Assembly (NCBI GenBank): GCA_036874045.1
Contig: CM072345.1
Coordinates: 14,166,001 to 14,230,000, forward strand
DNA length: 64,000 nucleotides
Direction of reading: 5' to 3'
From: Cymodocea nodosa
Taxonomy: Eukaryota > Streptophyta > Magnoliopsida > Alismatales > Cymodoceaceae
The notes below the pieces were generated by a model. It was not told the origin of the DNA. It saw only the letters and a list, made by a program, of their open reading frames with translations, and made no database searches. Positions 11,564 to 21,800 of this stretch are shown here, one piece after another (position 1 is the first letter of the stretch; every line of letters begins with the position of its first letter). A program made the position numbers and the translations under genes.

Positions 11564-12851
11564 TTATACAGCCATTAGATCACCAAAATTGCGGAACAGC
11601 ACAATTGAACCAGCAAAAATTCCCAGGGCGCGCAGAATCTTCTGTAAAGCAACAAAGAACAATCAGATTACTTCAAATCCAATGCTAGAAGAAGAAATGG
11701 TAACTCAGCAAAATTGCAAGCATATCAGAAAAAAGTTTTGACCATATATAAACATTAAAGCAGAATAACAGATATGTCACAATCATCTACCGTAGAATAG
11801 TTTCCTTTTTCCTTTGTATATATATCGACGCATATGCATATAATCATATGAAAGTGTGAAGTGCACTTTAACTTAAAATAATATTTCGAAGTAAATTTTT
11901 TTTGTACCGTTGAGGTTCATTCCTTCATGCTTGATCCCATAGAGAAGTGTTAGCATTATATAGATAACTACTTTTAAAAACTTACCAACTTCTGGTAAAC
12001 ATGAATCTTAAAGATGGCCGACTTGAAGTAGTAGGATTATATCTTGTATTGTTCGTTATTTGTTGTTGTAGGGTTTTAGTATCACAAATCCAAAAGAGGC
12101 ATAAGACCTATAATATCTATCGGTAGAGCGACTTATTTCAAAAAAAGGGTATCTGTAGGGAGGGTACATAGGTGGAGTGGAAGATTGAGTCATTGACTTG
12201 CGATGCCACATGGTAGACATAGGGGGAGGAGGGGGATTATGAAGTGTTTGGCTTGTGGAGAGGGGTGAACTCGTGAATGGAGAATAAAAGCCACAGGCAA
12301 GGGTCGGTGAAATGATAAATAGACATTGAAAATGTTGGATACATTTTACAGGAAACATGAGTCCTGGTTTAGAAAAACACAAGCAAGCAAAGCTTCCTTT
12401 AGTTCAGGTATGGAGAATGGACTGAGGAGGCAAACAAAACACAACAAGGAACGGAGTGCAACAACTCTGCCAGAAATCATGCACCCATAAAGAAGAACCG
12501 TTGTCTCCTTTACCACAATTACAGCCAAATCAGATCAGGCTAAGAAAGTAAGGAAATGCCACAGTTTGCAAAGCTGCAGATCAACAAGAGTCTCCATTTT
12601 CCCGATGATCTAAAGTTTGAATTCTACGAGCGACAACGACACAGCACACATAATTTCCCTTTCCAAAACAACTCAGATGAAGTCACAACAATTCCATATA
12701 GAACCTCCCAACACGACAATAATTTGCAAAGAGAAAGCCAAGATAATAGAGAGAGAGAGGATACCGAGTTGACAGCCCATTTCTCGTCGTCCTGGACTTG
12801 GGAGTTCCAGAATTCCTTCACTGCTTCGAGGGAGACCGAAGGCTTCGCCAT
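11564..12851 (-). CDS. TOM5: TOM5, small subunit of the mitochondrial import (TOM) complex
   Basis: Two exons joined at phase 0 encode 54 residues, the usual TOM5 length. Exon 1 (12765-12851) reads MAKPSVSLEAVKEFWNSQVQ and onward through DDEKWAVNS, and ends at a GTATCC donor. Exon 2 (11564-11641), after a TTTACAG acceptor, reads KILRALGIFAGSIVLFRNFG then DLMAV and a TAA stop. The acidic/basic cytosolic half with the conserved EKWAVN, then a single C-terminal membrane anchor ending FGDLMAV, is the plant TOM5 signature. TOM5 sits in the outer mitochondrial membrane and helps pass preproteins to the TOM40 pore. The 1.1-kb intron makes the gene easy to miss. Its start lies 540 bp from the divergent RIQ gene, so the two probably share a promoter region. 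Confidence 0.92.
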
Positions 12852-12883
12852 TGGGAATTCGTTTGAAACCTCGCTTCTACTGC

Positions 12884-12893
12884 TTAGGGTTTA
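12884..12893 (-). promoter_or_regulatory. telo-box (AAACCCTAA) upstream of TOM5
   Basis: The minus strand reads TAAACCCTAA about 33 bases upstream of the TOM5 ATG. Such boxes are common near the starts of plant translation and mitochondrial biogenesis genes. A regulatory role here is inferred. Confidence 0.5.
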
Positions 12894-13285
12894 CGCTCTC
12901 GTGGTCCTCGACTCCTTACCGCGCTCGATGGAGATGGGTTTTCTATAACGAGTTAAAATGGGCTGGGCTCGGATGCACTGGGCCAGGCCTAATTTTTTTC
13001 TCGATTATGATAGTATTTATCGCAAACATCATCAAGAAAATCATATAATGGTAATAATTTTATGTTGATTTGAATTGAATACATTTTTTGGCAATCAAAT
13101 AGAGAACCAATAACACTATAATAGATTATGTAATGTTGATGTGAAAAAAGTTGAAGCTAAACATTAACCTTTTGCTGGTCAAATTTTGATAGGATTATAA
13201 GGAATATAAATCTAAAAAAAAAAAAAAAATGGCTCACTAGTGAAGCTAGGGGCATTTCGAGCGTTGATTGAACCAATCACGTTGA

Positions 13286-13295
13286 GACACGTGGC
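13286..13295 (+). promoter_or_regulatory. G-box (GACACGTGGC) in the RIQ/TOM5 divergent promoter
   Basis: A canonical CACGTG G-box/ABRE core lies about 100 bases before the RIQ start codon, with a CCAAT motif nearby at about 13273. G-boxes bind bZIP and bHLH (PIF-type) factors and are frequent in light-regulated photosynthesis genes, which fits the neighbour. Function is inferred from the motif and its position. Confidence 0.55.
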
Positions 13296-13390
13296 GCACA
13301 ACACGTCTCGTCACCCATATCGGTTCTCCTCAATCCCCACATTTCCATTCTTGCGCTGGACTTGGAGGAAGGAGAAGGAATCCCCCATCC

Positions 13391-14563
13391 ATGGAGACCA
13401 TGCCACTCTGCAGAAGCTGTGGTCCACTGTTCTCGAAATCAGCCCCCCTCCTTCCCCTCCCTCCCCCTCCTCCTCTTCTCCTCATCAGGGCTATAGCTGC
13501 TCCAAGAACTTCAACAAGGCCCATGGCTACCAGGAAGGTCAGAAACTTTTGATAGAATTTTCTGGTTCAAATGTTGATGGTGGTAGTTAAATCTTCTTCT
13601 TCTTGATTATGCCCGGTTTGATATTTTTGGTATGCAATTAGCTACACTGATGCGCATAAAACAGTATTGGCCAAGTGCAGCACCATGATTTGAATTTTCC
13701 ATTTGTTTCCTTATTCTCAGAGGGAGAACATTATATTTTCCTTGGCGTTTAAAGTCCAGATGTCAATGCAATAAACCAATGTTATCAGGGGGATTTTTAA
13801 AATGAACTAGCCTGAATGTTACCGATCCAAATTAATCACTTTTGTGGAGAAAGAAAGAACAAATCCATGGCCATGCTCAGAAAAATCACATTAACCACAC
13901 CCCCTTACTTCAAGAATTACTAGAAGATTGTTTCTTTATATTTTAGATTATGGTCAAATCCCAGGGCAGAAGATATATATGGCAAACCCTTTTTCCATCT
14001 TTGACCAAAGAAAACATAATGCAAGCTTCCAAAGAGAAGAGAATGTTTAGACAAAGAGAGGGGAAGGAGAACAATATAATCCCTATCAGGCTTTTTTCTT
14101 GTTTGCAACTGATGATCTCTCTTGAAAAGAAATGCTTGTGATAAGACTGAAAAATTATCACTGATGACCAAATTTTACAAACTTTTGAACACTAATAAAC
14201 TTTAACAAATGTAATAGTTTGATATAACCGACCTTTTGGTTAATTTGTGTTTTTCTAATCCTTGCCTGATTTTCTTGACTTCTTTTTTGACGTGTAGAGT
14301 TATGGCTTTTGGAAAATCTAGTTAATCTATATCAAGCCCAATTGCTTATTTAGAAATTTTCTAGTTGCATCGTAGAAAAGAAATTAACAGCATGACACCC
14401 TTGGCAAGTTGGCATGCTCACATTAGTACCCACGTTTAAATCAGATACTTCTGAACTTTGTGGTGAATTGAACTAAAAAAGTTGGCTTCCATAATCACAT
14501 TTAGCTCAGATTGAGTCTCTTCCTTGGTTCTCTATCTATCATACCCAGATGTTAGTGAAGCAT

Positions 14564-14601
<38 letters not shown>

Positions 14602-15034
14602 AATGCAGGGAACAGCAGTGTACCCTGTGGGAGAGCCTGGCCCCCGGGAGATAAGCGACGGTGCGCAACCAGTAACGCTCCTGTCCAACGTTGAGAAGCT
14701 CAGGCTACTTACAAAAGCAGAGAAAGCAGGTCTACTATCCGCAGCCGAGAGCTTTGGGCTATCACTGTCGTCGGTGGAGAGGTTAGGCCTGCTGTCCAAG
14801 GCCGAGGAGCTTGGGGTGTTGTCGGCGGCCACCGACACATCTACGCCAGGCACATTACTGGGTTTGAGCGTTGCTTTGCTGTTGCTGGGCCCTGCGTTTG
14901 CCTTTGCTGTGCCTGAGGATTACCCATGGCAGGTTGCCTTGCAGCTTGCCGTAGCTTTGCTCTGTGTCTTGGGTGGATCGGCTGCCATTGCTGCCTCCAA
15001 CTTCGTCGCAAGGTTGCAGAGATCCGGCCGATGA
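13391..15034 (+). CDS. RIQ: RIQ1/RIQ2-type thylakoid grana protein (DUF1118), chloroplast precursor
   Basis: Two exons joined at phase 0 give 190 residues. Exon 1 (13391-13537, donor AAG|GTCAG) encodes a Ser/Pro/Leu-rich, basic, acid-poor leader typical of a chloroplast transit peptide (ends STRPMATRK). Exon 2 (14609-15034) has the family core: [21 protein letters not shown], then a repeated related unit ([20 protein letters not shown]), then two membrane helices separated by [13 protein letters not shown]1/RIQ2 are grana-localized proteins that affect LHCII organization, grana stacking and non-photochemical quenching; that role is family knowledge. The intron ends in a (CT)n run directly before its acceptor. 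An in-frame ATG at 14549 lies in the intron and is not the start. Which of the two paralogues this is cannot be decided. Confidence 0.85.
14566..14598. repeat. (CT)n microsatellite forming the polypyrimidine tract
   Basis: A 33-base uninterrupted CT run ending ten bases before the RIQ exon-2 acceptor. Length variation here could affect splicing efficiency. Confidence 0.85.
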
Positions 15035-15818
15035 GCCATTCATTGCTGGTTTTCACAAATTTATGGTGTGTTGTGACATCAGTTAAAACCGGCTTTGTTG
15101 GTTTTGGAAGGACTAAATATTTATATGCTTCCATTCATCCCTGCAAGCTTTTCTTCTGTTTTTTGCCGGTAATTTTGTTGCGATTGGGGGAGAACATGAG
15201 CAGATCAATCATCGTCCTAATAAAAAACGTGATTTTATTATTTATTTTCATTTGACCGCAATTACACTATGAAATTATTAGGTAAATAAGTCATATTAGG
15301 AAATTAAGCCGTACATTTAAAATCATAGAAAATAGATTTGAATTTAGATAAACAATGAAACCTATTTATTTGGACAATTAATAAAAAAAATTTAAGTAAG
15401 AAAACTAATTAAAAATACACTTTTTTAGGTAAATAAGTTGGTAATACCATAAAGCATAAACTTAAAAATAATTTTACTACGGAAAAATGAACATTGCCCG
15501 GTGGGGGAGGGGGGGTCAAGAAGTAAAGTCACTACAAAATAAAAGATCAATGGAGGCTCGTTTCAGTTGCAAACATTATTATAACAAATACGTTGGGCAT
15601 CATCTTAATTCAAATAAATGACAGTTACAACATTAATACCACTGCCAGCCAAAAAATGAATCAGTGCCCAAAGCTTGTTCTCGTCGCAAATTAGCATTCC
15701 TCGTGGGAAGAAAAGAAAACCCTAACGACTAAACCAAAGCCACAAATGCCGATCTAGATTCTTGCAAAAATCATGGTTACCATTCTACCCTAGAAATTAA
15801 TAATAGTATTTAATTCTA
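15035..15818. other. 3' flanks of RIQ (+) and G3BP (-), convergent
   Basis: Contains the untranslated ends of both genes; AT-rich with no further coding signal. An AATAAA-like motif (CTAATAAAAAAC) at about 15217-15228 could serve the RIQ transcript. Confidence 0.5.
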
Positions 15819-18800
15819 TCATGCCGAAACCCCTCCAGGGTTCACCACATCGGCGCGTCCGACACGGTGATGATAGCCTTCACCACCGGTTCTGGCAGGC
15901 GGCGGAGGGCGACCCCTGTTAGAAAACTCGCCTCGGCTCCGGAATTCGATCCTACCGCCGTATCCACCACCCTGCCCCCCACCAAATCCTCCACGGCCCC
16001 TGTAGTTGTCATTCCGAAACCCACCCCTCGCCGGTGGAAATCGGCCCCTGCCACTGAAAGAGCCGTTGTCATCGTTGTTGTTATTGTTACTGCTGTTGCC
16101 AACTGTAGAAACAAGAGTTGGGACTAAAAGGTTTCAGAATCTGTTGACAAGTATTATGCAAAGACAACCATACAAATGAAGGTAAACTTGCCTCGTGTTC
16201 TGGTTCTCTTTACCTCCACCACAAGTTGCCGTCCTCCCATTACAATGGATGAGAACTGAAATTTAAGAAATAAAATTAGCACAGGTGATCCTTGTTTGGA
16301 TCAAAACAAGCAGCACAAAAAGGCGTGCACCACACAATGCTTCTTACATGGACCACAAATATCTATCTGCACGCAATGTTTCAAGGACAGGAAACAGACA
16401 ACAGAGATTGGCTTCCAAATATATATATTTTCTATGAATCTAGTAGAACCAGGAGAGAGCACTCACTGGACGCAAAGCATCAACAACCAAAAAATATGTT
16501 TACTGATATTCCTCAGAAAACCCATGGATGATTCTCTTCAAATCATCGATGCTTATGATTCTTTTCCATTGGAAAATAAATTTTCGTTGATTTCAGAATA
16601 AGCCTAACAAAATCATTTTCCACCCATTCAAATGAAATTTGAAAGAAATAAAAACCTTTGCATATGGTTTTATCTCCTTTTATTTCATAATACTTTCTCT
16701 TGATATCCTTAGCATAAACACTAAACAGGTTCTTGATTGGCTCAAAAGGTGGTATCCTGATGTTGGTCCAATCATGAGACGATGAAAGGTGATTAAATGG
16801 TCAGCTACATTTTATGTAAATGAGGAAAGTTGTACCTGATAAACATGTTCATGGAGCAAGAATAAAACACAGTTCACAAACAACGATTAGAAAAAAAATC
16901 TATCTAATTAGTATGACACATAACAACCTTCAATATTGCTGAAAGGAGGAAAAACAGAATCCATGTAAGAGTCGGGATTCATTTCTGGCTGTCAAAGAAC
17001 TAAATAAAATTGTATGAAGAGCATGTATCATAAAAGACTTGTATGCGCTTTTGCAGCAAATTTTGCACACCATTTACGGTACAAAAGCTAGTAAAAGCAT
17101 ACCATTTAAATACTGGGTGATTAACAAGAATAACACAATTAATTTAAACGATTTACACACACTCAATACCTGAATTATAAGAAATAATTTACATATGCCA
17201 ATAAAAACAAAAAATCAAGTCATGACTGATGAGCAATTGAGAGTCGTACACAAGTACTACCAACAAAAAGTTTTAAATACACCTACCTCAAGTGCTGATC
17301 GCATGGAACTCAATGACTCGAATTCAACAAAACCAAAACAATAATTATTTTGCTGCAAAAAACAAAATGCACAGGCATATACAAACATTAATACGGATGG
17401 CATAAATTTGTTTAACGGATAGAACACCAACACTATGTAAAGGACCTTATGGTTCCTAACTTGGACACCTCCAGGCTTTATGGGTCCAAATTTCTGGAAT
17501 TCTACTTCCAGCTGGGAAGGTGTTGCATTCCGAGGCAAGTTAGAGACATATATAGAGTAACCCTCTACTGCAAGCATAGAAAGGAAACAAGAAATTTTAT
17601 CGCACAAAAAAGACCTGAATCAAGCTTGAACAATTACAGGAAAATGCCAAACAAGAAAATTCATATGCAGAAAAAAGTTCACCTTCTTCATGAGGATTAC
17701 TGTTCTCAAGGGCACTGTTGCCATTGGAAACTGAGGTTTCAGGTGGAGAAACTACTGCTGACGCAGCTACTTGTTTTTCAGTTGCTACTCTTGTCACTTT
17801 CACCTTGGCAACAGGTGCAGAAGCAGTGGTTGTGCCACTTTCTTTGACAACTTTAACCTACCAAAATTTTTGATGATGTGGATAAATGAACAAATTCCTA
17901 GATAGAATAATCAGCAGATATTGTGAAATGTAATCAGCAAAACAGAGTGACAAACAAGGAACCAACAACTCACAATAGATGCATAAGATTTCTTAGGTGC
18001 ATCCACTTGAACCACAGGATCAGCAGTTATCACTTCCATGTCTGGGGGTACGATACTAACATTAACTGTAGCCCCAGCATCATCTGCTTGGCTGTCAGTT
18101 TTGATAGAGTTCTTGATTTCTTCATCAATCTTGGGTTGGTCCTCGGGTAATATGGTTATGGGATCTGGTGTGTGGCTGATATTATCCCCAGAAGATGCTT
18201 GAACACATAGGGAAGGATGATAAATAGATTTGCAATATTTTGACAGAAAGAATATAAACTATAAAAATAAAGAATGTACCATATGCTCACCTGGAACCAA
18301 ATCAACTGGAACATCCATGACTTCAGTTGTGCCATTTTTGGCTGCATAATTGATTTCAACAAGCTGACTATCGGATACATACCTAAACACATCATTAAGG
18401 ACAAAGAAACCCCCATTTTCCTGTGGAGCAAGGAAGAATGACTGGGCAAACTTTTGCAGTGTCTTGTTCTCCTTTCTAGTCAGGCATCCGGTTACCAAAA
18501 CAATCACACCATCTTTGTAGGAATGTTGTGCATCAACAGTACCTATCACAACTTTGTAGCTTCCATAGTCCAAAGACCTAATCATCTCATCAATAGTCTG
18601 AAGGAGACAAACCCATCCTAAGGTTTCATACTTCAAAGTAAAAGTCCAAAACAAAAGATGGCCATCTAAGATAAAAGCTTAAAATATGATTTTAAATTTA
18701 TATAAAACCTTTTTTGGGCATTGTTAATCTTCCCAGTGCTTTTCCATATCATTTCTTTTCAACTACAATTTTTTGATAGAGAATACGGTGAATCTCATTA

Positions 18801-21800
18801 ATTAATGAGCTTCTCAATTACAATTTACTCCTTTTGTTTTACCACACAAACTTTTTTACCATGCCTCTTTGTGAACATATACTACTAAGTATTCAAAATA
18901 TGAAATCTTTAGTTATTCTATGTTATAAACTTTCAATGGACATGTAATTAAGGATCATCAATGACTTTCCCATTGTACAAACTAGGTTTTGGTATATTGT
19001 GAAGACAAGAAGTTACAAGGGTATATAATACCCTAGACAAGAGGAGGATCCATTTAACTTAAATGGATCCTCCATATTACACATAACATAAATAATAACA
19101 CTCCCTATCAAGTTAGAGCATACACATCAAACATACTCAACTTGTTACATAGTTTATCAAACAACCCAATCCTAACTCCTTTAGTGAAAATTTGATCTTC
19201 AAAGTGGGTGAAGAGTGTAGAAATAACTCACTTGAGCACACTATCTCTAATGAAATGGCAATCCACTTCAACATGTTTAGTTCTCTCATGAAAGGTGAGG
19301 TTGCTGGCAATGGTTGTCACAAAACATAGACATTAGAAAGTAGACTTCAACACCAGGCTCTCTAAGTAAAGCCTTGAGCCAAATCAACTCAAAGATAGTT
19401 TGAGATATGACCCTATATTCAACTTCTGCATTAGACTTGAAAACTACATTTTGCTTTTTGTTTCTCCACGTAACCAAATTCCCTCTAATATAGGTGCAAA
19501 AATCAAAGGTTGACTTCCTAGTTGCCCTGTCTCCTGCATATCCATCTAAATAACCTTCAACCTAAAGGTGACCATGCTTTTTGTACAAAAGTTGCTTTCT
19601 TGGTGCTTTTTTAAGGTAGGCAAGAACTCCTATCACACCTTACCAATGAATGACCTTAAGAGCATGCATAAACTGACTGAAAAGATTAACAGCAAAGGTG
19701 ATGTCTGGCCTAGTATTGGTGAGATAGATTAGTTTTCCCACAAGTCTTCTATATCTTGTTGGATCTTCATAAAATGGAGTTGTCCTGCTAGAAAAAATGA
19801 TCCTACTCAATGGGAGTGCTCTTAGGTTTACACCATTCAAGTTCTGTCTCCTTGAACAAGTTAAGAATATATTTCCTCTGGGACAGAGAGAGAGAGCCCT
19901 TAGAGTAAGCAAACTCTATACTAGAAAGTATTGAGGTTTACCCATATATTTGGTAGCAAAGTGAGACTAAAGGAAATGCTTTGTGACTTCAATGCCTTGT
20001 ATATCATCCCCTGTAAGGAGTATATCATCAACATATACTGCCAATATAATCATGCCCTGTGTGATCTTCTTGATGAAGAGTGATGGGTCAACCCGACAAC
20101 TATTAAACCCACCACTCCACATTACACTGCTGAACCTGTCAAAGCATGCCTTAGGGCTTTACTTCAAGTCATAGATAACCTTGTTGAGTAAGCACACATC
20201 GAACTCCCCCTAAGCAACATCTGAGAGGATGCTCTATGAAGACCTGCTCCTCAAGATCACCATATAGAAAAGCATTTTTCACATCAAGCTGGGAAACAGT
20301 CCAAGACTAATTGATGGTCAAGGACATGAGAACTCGAATAGAATCGAGACATGCCACTGAGGAAAAGGTCTCAAAGTAATCAAGGCCAAACTCCTGGGAG
20401 AAGCTACAAGCAACAAGGCGAACCTTGTAGCGTGCCATACTGCCATCAAGATGTCACTTGATAGTGTAGACCCATCAATAGGAAACAATGTTAACCCCTT
20501 GAGGACATGGAATAAGATCCCATGTACCCCGAGAGAGCAAGGCCTCCATCTCCTCATCCATAGCTAACTTCTAGTGAGAAAACTAGAGTGTCTCATGATG
20601 ATCCCTGGGTACAAACTCAATGACAATGGAAAAGGCAAGGCTGTGAAATGTGTCATTGAGACGAGCATAAGAAGTAACATTGGATAAAGGATGTAGAGTG
20701 CAAGAGCAAGTAACTTTTCGAAGGGCAATAGGTAAGTCACTAGAGGTGGTGGGGGAGGACTCACGTACGAAGGCTGAGGAGAGGTTGGGAGCAACTGGGG
20801 TCAGGGGTGTCTGACAACGATAAACCTACAAAGGAGGTGGCACAGTGACATCTAGCACAGACAACTCATTAGAACAAGGGAGATGATCAAGCTCAACAGA
20901 CATAGGAAGAGAAAGAGGAGTTTACTCCATAAGAGGGGAATCCAAAATACCAAAGGAGAAGTAGGACTCGCCCTCAAAAAAAGTGACATCCATGAAGATG
21001 AAGTACTGATGAGAGAGAGGATGAAAAACTCGATATCCCTTTTGAGTGCGGAAGTAACCAACAAAGAGACACTTGATGGCACGAGGAGATAGTTTATCCA
21101 AATTGAGTGACAAGTCCTAGACAAATGCAATACAACCAAAAACTCGAGGAGAGAGGAAAAATGTTAGATGTAGAGAAGAGTCTGTGAAGAAGAATGACAT
21201 CACCCAAAGGAGTGGAAGACATGCGATTTATGAGATAGACAGCAGTGAGAACTGCATCAGCCCACAAGTATTTGGAAACATGCATATGAAACATTAGAGT
21301 GCGAGCAACATCAAGTACATGACGATGCTTGGGCTCAACAACCCCATTCTAGGAGGAGATATGAGGACAAGAGGTTTGATGAACAATCCCAAGAGAAGAA
21401 CACATATCTTGAAAATCATGCTGAAGAAATTCAAGAGCATTATCAGTATGTAAGATCTTAGGACAAGTAGAGAATTAATTTTTAATTTCAACAATACATC
21501 ACAACAAGTCTTCAGAAGATAGACCCAAGATACACAAGTGTGGTCATCAATGAAAATAACATAATAGCAATGACCACTAACAAAAACAACCCGACTGGGA
21601 CACTAAACATTACAGTGAATGAGATCAAACGGAGAGACCGAGGAAGCAAGACGTACACATTTGAAGGACGTGCATGTATACTTTCCAAATTGACAGGACT
21701 CACACTAGAAGGATGAAACACTAATCCAAGGAAGAGCTTGATGCAGCTTCTGCAAAGAAGGATGACCAAGGCGTGAGTGTCAAAGATGAGATGAGTCTGT

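Noticed and set aside
14549-14608. ATG 14549 as start of the RIQ protein
   Set aside because: This would begin in the intron and run through the (CT)n tract; the upstream exon supplies a transit peptide in the correct phase.
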